From assembly GCA_017459075.1 (NCBI GenBank), contig JAFUDQ010000021.1, forward strand, positions 44,442 through 108,441: a DNA stretch of 64,000 nucleotides. The letters are read 5' to 3'. Below the pieces are notes generated by a model. It worked only from the letters and a program-made list of their open reading frames with translations. It had not been told where the DNA came from and did no database searches. Shown one piece after another: positions 51,953 to 60,339 of the stretch (position 1 is the first letter of the stretch; each line of letters opens with the position of its first letter). The translations under genes were made by a program, and so were the position numbers. Origin of the DNA: Bacteroidales bacterium (GTDB lineage: Bacteria > Bacteroidota > Bacteroidia > Bacteroidales > UBA932).

Positions 51953-54355
51953 CTAAGGCAACTCGCGAAGCAGATGGTCCCCAGCCTGAAGAACCTTGTT
52001 CTTAAGCAGTGGCTTGAAATCAGCATTATCATCAAGGAAGTCCCGTAAAATATCTGCCGCAGCCTCACTTTCATGGCCGCGCAGGACAGCGGAAATCCAG
52101 TTCTTGGGGAAGAAAATATCCCCGGTACGCTGAACGTCCGGCAGGGCTTCAAGCGCAGGCCGAATGTATTCCAGCGCCTCTTCCTGACGCAGGGGATGGT
52201 TCAGGTAGCTAAGGCAAACGGCCGTCCAAGGCTCCTGGATGCGGTTTTCCGGCTCAAGGAAAGAATTAAAAAGCGAATCCCTGTAAGCCTTTGAAGGGTG
52301 CACAGCCCTGTACTTATAGTCAAATTCCCTTAACTTATCCACGCCTTTTATACGCCCGCGCTGCTTTGAGCCAATGTAATCATATTTTTCCGGCATACGA
52401 ACTGCAAGTTCATAAGAAAGGGCGATATAGTCTCCTTCCGACAGTTTCAGGCTGCCGAAGGTGGTTTTTTCATCCCAGGTCCTGTACATTTCCTGGACGA
52501 TGGCGTCCTGACGGACGATGCTCCTCAGGCTGCGGAAGGCAGAAAGCCTTATCTGCTGCGGCACTTCTTCATTTGCAGCAACAACTGCGAGAACATGCTC
52601 GATTTCCGGGGTGCCGGAAAGAGAACCACGCGTAGCAAGCGAAGACAGATAAGAGACTGCTAGGGATGCTACTGCCTGGTCTTTTTCTTCTGCAAGCATG
52701 GCTGCAAGGGAATTGGCGAAAGCTCTCGGCTTCACATTTCCGTGCAGGTAATTTTCATAAAGATTGGCAAGGGTCGATAATCTTTCAACCGGTTTTTCAA
52801 GGGTTGAAATACTGTCCAGGGCATAATTTATGCCCTTCTCAGTCATGCGAAAGTAACCGTAGCCATCGGCCTCAAGATTAAGAAGAAGCACACCATCCTC
52901 TGGCTCATACTCTGGCATCCCGGCCACCTTGGTCCAGTCATGACTCCACTGAACCAAATCCGTATCTGTATGGCGGTCAAGTATTTCCACAAGGGCATCC
53001 CAGGTTGCATTACCATACATGAACTCATTAAGATACTCCCTGAGCCCGGCCTTGAATTCCTCCGGACCAAGGATATCTGCCATCATCCGCATAACAACGG
53101 GAGCCTTGTTATAGATGATGTTGCAATAGATAAGGCCGGAGTCGTTCAAATTGTCAAGCTGCTGGCAGATGGGATTTGCCCCGGCAGTACGGTCTTCCGT
53201 ATAGGCAGTAAGGTTAAATTTATTGAAATCCTTCAGCTTATAGTCTATATCAGGGAAAAGCGGGCGGGAAATCATCGCCGCAAAATAGTTTGCAAAGACT
53301 TCCTTTGTCCATACGTCATCGAACCATTCCATGGTCACGGCGTCTCCAAACCAAAGGTGGGCGGTCTCATGGGCAATAAGGTCTATCCGTGAAAGTTTTG
53401 AAGATTCAGAAGGGTTCTCGCTCAGGAACAGCCTTGAAGCCGAATACAGAATTGCTCCGGGATGCTCCATTCCGCCAAACTGGAAGCCGGGTACAAGAAC
53501 GCAGTCGTACTTGGAGAATGGCATGGGAATGCCCGTATAATCCTCCATGAAATCAAGGCTGAAGAGTATCTGGTCACGGATTTCCGGGAGCTGGGCCACT
53601 TTTGCCGGGTCCGTTTCACGGTACCAGATTGTCATAGGCAGCTCTCCCCTATTAAAAGTATATGGCTTCCAAAGACCTGCTGTAAATTCAAAAAGATATG
53701 TACTTATAAGGTCAGACTCCTTGAATTTCAGTTGTTTACGAAGGTCGCGCTCTACAGTCTCCACCTCCAGTTCCCCGTTGGACACGGCAATCCATGGCTC
53801 CGGAATCTCCAGTTGCAGGGTAAATCGGGCTTTAAGGTCCGGCTGGTCAAAGCAGGGGAAGATGGTCCTGGCGCGGTCCGGGACAAGCAAGGTGTAAAGG
53901 TATTCCTCACTACGGTTTAGGGAGCCGTTTTCAGGGATATAATTGAATACCAGCTCATTCTCCCCTTCCTTCAGGTATTCAGCAGGAATAACTATATGCT
54001 CATTGCGGCAAAGCTCTTCAGGAGCCGAACCTTCATCCCAATTATGAAGGACGTTCCCGTTGGCAGAGGCATAAAGCAGAGCCTCCCCTCCCGGGCGGAA
54101 GTCAAGGACAAGGTCCTCGCCGGCATCGGCATAATCAAAAGTGATTATGGCAGAGCCGCTTACATCATCGGCAAGAAGCTCCGGTATATTAAAGGAAAGC
54201 GAATACCGGATGTTTGAAAGCGTCGCTTTGCGATGCTTGGCAAGTGTGCGCTCCACCCCGGTGGAAGCAGCATAATCAGTTTTATCTTTAAGGCCGATGA
54301 TGCCAAAAATCACCGCCGCTACGGCAGCAACCAGAAGAATAACCTTTGTTTTCAT
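51953..54355 (-). CDS. M1-family aminopeptidase, exported
   Basis: 800 residues from the ATG at 54355, which gives a clear signal or anchor (MKTKVILLVAAVAAVIFGII); 22 upstream codons are likely not used. Zinc motif HETAHLWFGDAVTMEWFDDV with the second Glu in WTKEVFANY, and substrate motif GGMEHPGA in place of GAMEN. It removes N-terminal residues from peptides in the periplasm. A C-terminal helical region (about 420-800) is present, so it is full length. Confidence 0.92.
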   Translation of the reverse strand: MKTKVILLVAAVAAVIFGIIGLKDKTDYAASTGVERTLAKHRKATLSNIRYSLSFNIPELLADDVSGSAIITFDYADAGEDLVLDFRPGGEALLYASANGNVLHNWDEGSAPEELCRNEHIVIPAEYLKEGENELVFNYIPENGSLNRSEEYLYTLLVPDRARTIFPCFDQPDLKARFTLQLEIPEPWIAVSNGELEVETVERDLRKQLKFKESDLISTYLFEFTAGLWKPYTFNRGELPMTIWYRETDPAKVAQLPEIRDQILFSLDFMEDYTGIPMPFSKYDCVLVPGFQFGGMEHPGAILYSASRLFLSENPSESSKLSRIDLIAHETAHLWFGDAVTMEWFDDVWTKEVFANYFAAMISRPLFPDIDYKLKDFNKFNLTAYTEDRTAGANPICQQLDNLNDSGLIYCNIIYNKAPVVMRMMADILGPEEFKAGLREYLNEFMYGNATWDALVEILDRHTDTDLVQWSHDWTKVAGMPEYEPEDGVLLLNLEADGYGYFRMTEKGINYALDSISTLEKPVERLSTLANLYENYLHGNVKPRAFANSLAAMLAEEKDQAVASLAVSYLSSLATRGSLSGTPEIEHVLAVVAANEEVPQQIRLSAFRSLRSIVRQDAIVQEMYRTWDEKTTFGSLKLSEGDYIALSYELAVRMPEKYDYIGSKQRGRIKGVDKLREFDYKYRAVHPSKAYRDSLFNSFLEPENRIQEPWTAVCLSYLNHPLRQEEALEYIRPALEALPDVQRTGDIFFPKNWISAVLRGHESEAAADILRDFLDDNADFKPLLKNKVLQAGDHLLRELP

Positions 54356-54407
54356 CGATGCAATTGTGTTTTCGCTCCTAAGATACTGATTATTTTCTAT
54401 TAACAGA

Positions 54408-54439
54408 CTGAGGCCGACCAAAAATTTGGTCGACCTCAG
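54408..54439. terminator. Hairpin terminator between GH18 fusion and M1 peptidase genes
   Basis: CTGAGGCCGACCAAA (54408-54422) pairs with TTTGGTCGACCTCAG (54425-54439) with one mismatch. It lies just after the GH18 fusion stop on the minus strand. Its outer words resemble the GGCTGACCAAAAA arm at 33973. Confidence 0.7.
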
Positions 54440-54461
54440 AAGGAAACAAAGGAAGAAATCG

Positions 54462-56603
54462 TTATTTAAGCATCATCGCCCTGAAATCATCAATATCCTT
54501 CTGCAGAACACCGATATGAAGAAGATAGTTCTCTGTCCTCGTCTTGAAATCGTTCCCGGAAGCGCCTGTTGTCCAGATATATTCCACGGCGCCGCTGTAG
54601 CTGGATGCCGTACGCACATGCTGATAATCATTCTTGTACATGCTCCAGTCCGCAGGAGAGAAGTAAGTAAGCTCGTAGTCTTTTCCCAAATCCCCTTCCG
54701 GAACACCCAGAACGCCTAAAAGCACAAGGGCCAGGGTGCCTGTACGGTCACGGCCGGCGGCACAGTGGAAGTAAACGGGCTTATCTTCCCTGAGGCAATT
54801 AACCACGAAGCAGAAGCAGTCCTTGAACGCATCGGCCCTGTCGCGAAGCATGGTCTTGTAGCCGCTGTCAAAGCCCGGGGCAAAGAAAGCCATGGAACTG
54901 CCAAAGTAAGAGGATTTGGGAACATCCTCCGCCTCCCGTAAATCCAGTTCAGCCTTGATTCCCTGGCCTACGGCCTCCTTGCGGCCGGCATCGCTCATGT
55001 ATTTGCTGTCCACGCGGCCACCGCGATAAATCTTACGGAAGCGGACCGTCTTACCGTCTGTGGTCTTCCAGCCGCCAAGGTCACGTCCATTGCGAACCTT
55101 GTTGTCAAAGTACACCTGATGCAAAGCGCCCTTGGTATTGAAACCGCCTTTTGCAATTACATTTCCATTATAATCGGTAACAAGGAAAGTATAATGGCTG
55201 CCTGGGACCAGGTTACTCACATCCAACTTGTTGGTGCCGGGAGCAAGACTCCAGGTACGACTCCACTCATCGTCCCAAAGTTGCAGGCGGATGGCATCTG
55301 AATATGCCCCGTTATCCCAACTGATTGTAACTGCGGGAGGGATGTCATTCTCACCGGGACCGCCTCCGGGATAATTCTTTATCACGGTATAAGTGTACTC
55401 ACGGTCAGGGTATTTGACCTCCTCCATGTATTTCTGGACATAGGGGTTGGTCACCTGAATTGCATCATCCTGAAGTGAAGGGTCAAATCCTGGGAGCAGC
55501 CGCTGGGCCACGGATGTAGACAAAGTCCACGTATCGTCATCGGCCTCAATATTCCAATACATCGCACCAAGAAGGCCCTTGCTCTTAACAAAATCGGCCT
55601 TTAATCCAACGGAAGTGGCATCGTCATAAGTCAGGACCATATTGCCGGCATTATCTGCCAAATAAGGCACCTGAGCGTTGTTATCCCATTTAACTGTATA
55701 GCCGATGGGGCTGATTTTGCGGTAGTCGATGCTTTCGGAGGTAAAGGCTTTGCCGTCTCCGTGCCCAAAGAACGGTATGCCCAGCGTCATTTTGCCATAG
55801 GGTACGCCGGCCTTGAAATGAAGGCCGATGGATTCTTCACAGCTGCGGTAAGTCTTGGATGATTTATACAAGCCGGCGTTGTGATACGGGGGCTCTCCCA
55901 TATCATAGGTCATGACATTCACCCAGTTAAGATAGTCTATGCACTCTGCGAAGTCTACGTATTTTGCATTGTCCGCCGATGCCATGGTGATATATTTACC
56001 GTCGCCCAGTGCAAAGCGCAGGTCTTTTAGCAGCAGAGTAAAGTTTTTGGTGTCTTCCGGAGAATGACTGATGCCTGCGGCATCACTTGTTGGATATTCC
56101 CAATCCAGGTCGATGCCATCAAGGTTATACTTTTTGACGGCTGCCAAACAGTTCTGACAGAAGGTTTTACGGTGCTCCTCGCTGGCCGCCATCTCACTGA
56201 AATTACCGGCGCCCCATCCGCCTACTGATAATGAAACTGACAGGCCCGGATGTGTTTTCTTCAAAGCTGCAATCTTTGCCAGGCGGGACTCGTTTTTAAT
56301 ATCCAAAGACTCAAAATCTCCCTTAATATGGGCGAAGGAATAATTTATATGAGTCAGAAGAGAAGGGTCCGGCATAGTGGTGTCCCAGTAGGTGGCATAG
56401 CCCACTATTATGAACGGTGCCGGAGCTTCTGCCGGCTTGAAGGTCTTATCCGTTCCTGAGCCCGAGCCGGAGCCCGTTCCGGTAGTTGTGCCGCTGTCCG
56501 GCTTAGGCGGATTGGGTATAGTAATGCCCGCCTCTGTTTTGCTGCACGCAAAAATAAGTGGCAGCATTGAGATGAGAAGTTTCGCGAAGACTTTCATAAC
56601 CAA
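54462..56603 (-). CDS. GH18 chitinase fused to a tyrosine phosphatase domain, lipoprotein
   Basis: 713 residues. Lipobox LIFAC (Cys20), a Gly/Ser/Thr-rich linker (35-52), then a GH18 barrel (about 62-375) with the catalytic DGIDLDWEY (Asp162, Asp165, Asp167, Glu169). An FN3-like bridge spans about 403-492. The C-terminal part (about 495-713) is a phosphatase of the Y_phosphatase3 type with NGRDLGG and the signature HCAAGRDRTGT (Cys614, Arg620). It should cut chitin or host/bacterial N-acetylglucosamine chains outside the cell; the phosphatase there might act on phosphorylated sugars or inositol phosphates. Both active sites look intact. Confidence 0.93.
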   Translation of the reverse strand: MVMKVFAKLLISMLPLIFACSKTEAGITIPNPPKPDSGTTTGTGSGSGSGTDKTFKPAEAPAPFIIVGYATYWDTTMPDPSLLTHINYSFAHIKGDFESLDIKNESRLAKIAALKKTHPGLSVSLSVGGWGAGNFSEMAASEEHRKTFCQNCLAAVKKYNLDGIDLDWEYPTSDAAGISHSPEDTKNFTLLLKDLRFALGDGKYITMASADNAKYVDFAECIDYLNWVNVMTYDMGEPPYHNAGLYKSSKTYRSCEESIGLHFKAGVPYGKMTLGIPFFGHGDGKAFTSESIDYRKISPIGYTVKWDNNAQVPYLADNAGNMVLTYDDATSVGLKADFVKSKGLLGAMYWNIEADDDTWTLSTSVAQRLLPGFDPSLQDDAIQVTNPYVQKYMEEVKYPDREYTYTVIKNYPGGGPGENDIPPAVTISWDNGAYSDAIRLQLWDDEWSRTWSLAPGTNKLDVSNLVPGSHYTFLVTDYNGNVIAKGGFNTKGALHQVYFDNKVRNGRDLGGWKTTDGKTVRFRKIYRGGRVDSKYMSDAGRKEAVGQGIKAELDLREAEDVPKSSYFGSSMAFFAPGFDSGYKTMLRDRADAFKDCFCFVVNCLREDKPVYFHCAAGRDRTGTLALVLLGVLGVPEGDLGKDYELTYFSPADWSMYKNDYQHVRTASSYSGAVEYIWTTGASGNDFKTRTENYLLHIGVLQKDIDDFRAMMLK

Positions 56604-56624
56604 TGATTTAATGGGCCATAGGGC

Positions 56625-57917
56625 TTACTTTGAATAGACCAGATTGGCTTCTTTTATAAGTTTGCGGTAGTAAGACGCAACATCGCGCCAGTGGTAGAAG
56701 GGATAGCAGTCGGTCTTGACCGGGATTGAAGTTTCGTTCTCGTTCATGAGGAACTTAACCAGAATGTCTTTGGACTTGGCCTTACGATAGAAGACCATCT
56801 GCACATTCGCTCCCATCGGAATAAGGCGGAAGATGGAAAAGTGCTCGTGAAGGTTCTCCATATCATCTGTGGCGCCGGTTGCCTCGGGGAAGCCAAGGGC
56901 AAAGGCAAAAGGCAGGACAACGCTGTCGTGGCCGAAACGCAGGCGCAGGCCGTTGCCACCGGAAGCAATCATTGCATCGGCCTCATCCAGAAAGTTCTGA
57001 AGCAGAGGGTAAATTCTGAGGTAGCTCTTCTTTGAGCCAGGCATAAGGCCCTCCCAGAGGCACCAGGCAGCATTGTAAGAGCGGAAACCGTTAATCATTC
57101 CTTCCTCTCCCAGAACATCTTCAAAACTGAGGTTCAGTTCCGGAAGACAGTACATATCTGCGGCAACGTTATACAGGTCATCTGCAAATGTATATGCGTC
57201 GATGAAGCTTTTTGCACGCTCCGGGTCTGTAAACATGGCTTCCATCCGGGGGCTCCAGGCCATCATTTTCTGACGGAACTTCTTGAGGCTTCGATACAGG
57301 TCGTCATCGGTCGGGCATTCGGGCAGGACGATGGATTTGTTGGCCTTGATATAATATAGGTCTTCTTCTTTGGCATCCATGGTGATGGAGAAACCTGGAT
57401 TCAGTTCCTTAAGCTCTGCACAAAAGTTCTCCATGCTGTGGATTACGCGCCTGGAGGTAGAGGCATTAGCATATACTGTAAGAGACTGGCTCAGAAGGAT
57501 TTTGTAGTTATCATACATTCTTCTTGCTATGGCTTTATGCTGACGTGCGCCAAGTGGCGTAAGGCTGCCGGCGCGTCCTTTGGCATCATTGGCTGCCAGA
57601 ATCAGGCGGTTGCGGACGTCTTTTCCATATTCCGTCAAAAGGCCGAGCGTTTTTGCGGAATCCAGCTGTGAGCACAGCCTGCGGTAAGGTTTGTCGCTTG
57701 TCATATAACGGGCACCGTGGCGGCCGTAATGGCTGATGTAGAAGGGCTCATAGCCTGCCGGAGCCGGAGTTATATGGCCTGTAGGAGCCAGATAATTCGT
57801 GTAGTTTCCTGCAGTAAGATCCATTCTGGAAAGAAGTTCTTCACGGGAGGTCTGGCCGGCGGCAGTAATACCCGCAAGGAGCAGGCTCAAAAGGGCGAAT
57901 CTGAATTTTGTCAACAT
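56625..57917 (-). CDS. Histidine phosphatase, MINPP-like (phytase family)
   Basis: 430 residues with a signal peptide (1-20). Active-site YGRHGARY (His67) and the proton donor region RLRFGHDSVVLPFAF with His-Asp. This matches multiple inositol-polyphosphate phosphatases of Bacteroides, which degrade phytate in the periplasm or outer membrane vesicles. It precedes the GH18-phosphatase gene on the same strand by 21 bases and may share its transcript. Confidence 0.92.
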   Translation of the reverse strand: MLTKFRFALLSLLLAGITAAGQTSREELLSRMDLTAGNYTNYLAPTGHITPAPAGYEPFYISHYGRHGARYMTSDKPYRRLCSQLDSAKTLGLLTEYGKDVRNRLILAANDAKGRAGSLTPLGARQHKAIARRMYDNYKILLSQSLTVYANASTSRRVIHSMENFCAELKELNPGFSITMDAKEEDLYYIKANKSIVLPECPTDDDLYRSLKKFRQKMMAWSPRMEAMFTDPERAKSFIDAYTFADDLYNVAADMYCLPELNLSFEDVLGEEGMINGFRSYNAAWCLWEGLMPGSKKSYLRIYPLLQNFLDEADAMIASGGNGLRLRFGHDSVVLPFAFALGFPEATGATDDMENLHEHFSIFRLIPMGANVQMVFYRKAKSKDILVKFLMNENETSIPVKTDCYPFYHWRDVASYYRKLIKEANLVYSK

Positions 57918-58327
57918 AACCGGTTCGTATTTTTCACAAATGTAGTAAAAAAAAGAGGGCCGGAGCCCCCACTTTGCGACGTATGAGTCAACAATTTACG
58001 TTTATTTTTTCACCTATTTATTTTATGGCCCCTGATCCTGATTCGGAAGGCCTCACACGTGTCTGTGACCGTCATTTTTTGACAGATTGTTTTATTCTTA
58101 CCAAAAAATGACGAATTTTGGAATTGGTAAAAAGAAAGCCTCATGAAGTCTGTTGATTTAAATTGTGGAGTTCAGAGCCGGTTGTTCGCTTGCGAAGAGC
58201 CGGAAGTTCTGCTGGTAGAGCCTATAGACAGGAATGACCTGGACTTTATTGGCAGGGAACTGGACTATCTGCAGGCTCATGCGCCCAGGCCTTCCTATGG
58301 ACTATGAGATATTGATTATCAATGATG
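57918..58327. other. Intergenic region with a terminator-like hairpin, an 11-bp palindrome and a short frame
   Basis: A minus-strand GGGC TCCG GCCC hairpin followed by eight T lies at about 57949-57968 and could end transcripts from the DUF4298 gene. An 11-bp perfect inverted repeat (GTCATTTTTTG at 58071, CAAAAAATGAC at 58102) follows, then a 54-codon frame at 58143. Confidence 0.55.
58143..58307 (+). CDS. Possible small gene, 54 aa, unknown
   Basis: MKSVDLNCGVQSRLFACEEP then EVLLVEPIDRNDLDFIGREL and a 14-residue tail. No family is recognised. Composition is protein-like and acidic, but no promoter box was found and it ends inside the region facing the DUF4298 gene. It may be the end of a lost gene. 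Confidence 0.35.
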   Translation: MKSVDLNCGVQSRLFACEEPEVLLVEPIDRNDLDFIGRELDYLQAHAPRPSYGL

Positions 58328-58618
58328 TTAGTCTGTACCGCAAAGGTCTTCCAATAAGTTCCAAAGGCCGTCCTGGGACAGGACTCCGCGCTTTAAGTCC
58401 GGGGGCAGAAGACCGGCCTCATCGGCCTCATAGTCCTTTTGCCATAGACCTGAGCCCATATACTGCTTCAGCTGGCCGATGCTGCCTTGAAGGTCCCGGC
58501 AAACATCGGCCTTATTGTCTGAAACAGCCTGCTGCAACTCATTGTACAGCGCCTCCATCTTTTGGATTCGGGCAATGCGGGCCGCATTGGAATCTTTCCT
58601 TGGCTTTTTTCTCGTCAT
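58328..58618 (-). CDS. DUF4298 protein
   Basis: 96 residues. ARIARIQKMEALYNELQQAV and a C-terminal WQKDYEADEAGLLPPDLKRG then VLSQDGLWNLLEDL match DUF4298, a small helical family of unknown role. It follows the YqeY gene by one base on the same strand. Confidence 0.85.
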   Translation of the reverse strand: MTRKKPRKDSNAARIARIQKMEALYNELQQAVSDNKADVCRDLQGSIGQLKQYMGSGLWQKDYEADEAGLLPPDLKRGVLSQDGLWNLLEDLCGTD

Positions 58619-58619
58619 G

Positions 58620-59069
58620 CTATGAAAGCAGTTCTTTGACGATGGTGGAGATAGTGCGGCCGTCAGAGAGGCCGGCGAGGGCCTTGTTGGCTGCGCCCAT
58701 TACCTTGCCCATGTCTTTGATGGAGGTGGCTCCGGTCTGGGCGATGATTTCCTGAACTTTGGCTTTGACCTCTTCTACAGAGAGTTGCTTTGGAAGATAC
58801 TTCTCCATGACAGCGGCCTCTGCAAGCTCATTATCTGCCAGTTCCTGACGGCCTGCGGCGACAAACTGCTCTGCCGCCTCCTTACGCTGCTTTACCAGCT
58901 TCTGAATCATCTTAAGTATGTCACCATCAGTTACTTCCTTGCTTCCGCCCTCGGCGGTTTTAAAAAGAAGAATCTCACCTTTTACAGCGCGTGTCGCATT
59001 AAGCGCTACAACATTCTTAGCCTTCATTGCGGCCTTGATGTCTTCCTGAATCTGTTGTTCCAGTGCCAT
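58620..59069 (-). CDS. GatB/YqeY-domain protein
   Basis: 149 residues. IKAAMKAKNVVALNATRAVK at the start and the ending TGATSIKDMGKVMGAANKAL are typical of YqeY, which shares the tail domain of GatB and may bind tRNA. Cytoplasmic. It lies 10 bases after the GH63-type gene. Confidence 0.93.
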   Translation of the reverse strand: MALEQQIQEDIKAAMKAKNVVALNATRAVKGEILLFKTAEGGSKEVTDGDILKMIQKLVKQRKEAAEQFVAAGRQELADNELAEAAVMEKYLPKQLSVEEVKAKVQEIIAQTGATSIKDMGKVMGAANKALAGLSDGRTISTIVKELLS

Positions 59070-59079
59070 AATAATATCT

Positions 59080-60333
59080 TTATTTTAAACAATTCTCCAG
59101 CAGGTATTCTGCACAAAGGTTCCAGCTGATAAACCCTATGAATTTGCCGTTTTCATCCACATAACCCGGGTCCGGGGCAAGGCCCTCGCCAGTCTCTGCA
59201 TGATAATTCTCGTGCATGGTATCGAATTTGGCGATATCGGCCAGAAGAATCTTTGCGGTGTTCAGAACTATCGGCTTAAGCTCTTCGTGAAAACCGTAAT
59301 TCTCCATTCCGCCGGCGTAGACCACAAGGGCCGGGACCCATATAGGCCCCTGCCAGTTGGAATAAGGAATGATAATATTCTCATTGTTATAATCAGGGTC
59401 CGATGCAGACAGTGACCTCAGCCCGTAGGGTGACAGCATGTGCTTCTCATTAATCAGGTAGCGGCGAATCATCTCTGCCCCGTCTTCCTGGGATGCAAGC
59501 CCAGCGTAAAGAGGCCAGAAACAATTGTAGCTCACCTTTTTATGAAGAGCCCCAGCCTCGCAGTTAAAGTTGTAGTAGCATTTGTCCGCATCGTCCCAAA
59601 GGATAGAGTTGACAGCTTTGCCGATTGCTTCTGCCTTTTCCAGGAATGCCTTTGCATCGGCCTCAAGGCCAATATGCCCGGCAATATCGGCCTGAGCCTT
59701 GTATTCCAGCATCTGCATAACGGAGCAGTCGGTTGCAAGGAAGCGGCGGTCATCTCCTTCAAGGTAATTGAGGGCAGGATTGTTGTCTGCACCGCTCTGG
59801 AAGCCCATTTCCCAGAAGTAGAGGCCGGTAGCATCGTCCATCTGAACAGAGTCGCGGTAAGACAGGACCTTGCAGAGCTTTTCATAATACACGCGAGTCC
59901 ATTCCCAGTCTCCGGTGGCCTGGCAGTATCGCTGTACTCCCTGGCTAAGGAAAGGCTTCATGAAGAAGGTGCCGCGTACAAGACGGGGGCCCTTAGTTGT
60001 CATGCAGCCGGCTACATAGCCATTATCGTCCATACCCTCAAGAAAGTTCAGGGCCCAGTATTTCATGTATTCCGGCTTTCCCTTGTAAATAAACCAGGTG
60101 CTCATGAAATATGCATCCCAGTCCCACATCTGGTGGTAAAAGCCTGCCGGAATAAGATACGGATACTTGAGGAAGCCTTCCGCCGGCTGGATTACCCGCG
60201 GGCTGATACGCTCATATTCAGCCCTGAGCAAATCAAGCGTAGATTGAATCTCTTTTGTCATTGAATTCTCTGTGTTATTGCAAGAGCAGAGGGCTATTAT
60301 TGCCGATGCTGCCAGGATGATGAATTTTTTCAT
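59080..60333 (-). CDS. GH63/MGH-type glycoside hydrolase lipoprotein
   Basis: 417 residues with lipobox ALCSC (Cys18). An alpha/alpha toroid of the GH63 type: GFYHQMWDWDAYFMSTWF, GFQSGADNNPALN, SNWQGPIWVPALVVYAGG, with the catalytic acids expected in these blocks. It should trim glucose or mannosyl residues from small glycans outside the inner membrane. It is in a minus-strand run with yqeY and the PreA-like gene. Confidence 0.87.
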   Translation of the reverse strand: MKKFIILAASAIIALCSCNNTENSMTKEIQSTLDLLRAEYERISPRVIQPAEGFLKYPYLIPAGFYHQMWDWDAYFMSTWFIYKGKPEYMKYWALNFLEGMDDNGYVAGCMTTKGPRLVRGTFFMKPFLSQGVQRYCQATGDWEWTRVYYEKLCKVLSYRDSVQMDDATGLYFWEMGFQSGADNNPALNYLEGDDRRFLATDCSVMQMLEYKAQADIAGHIGLEADAKAFLEKAEAIGKAVNSILWDDADKCYYNFNCEAGALHKKVSYNCFWPLYAGLASQEDGAEMIRRYLINEKHMLSPYGLRSLSASDPDYNNENIIIPYSNWQGPIWVPALVVYAGGMENYGFHEELKPIVLNTAKILLADIAKFDTMHENYHAETGEGLAPDPGYVDENGKFIGFISWNLCAEYLLENCLK

Positions 60334-60339
60334 AAATAC

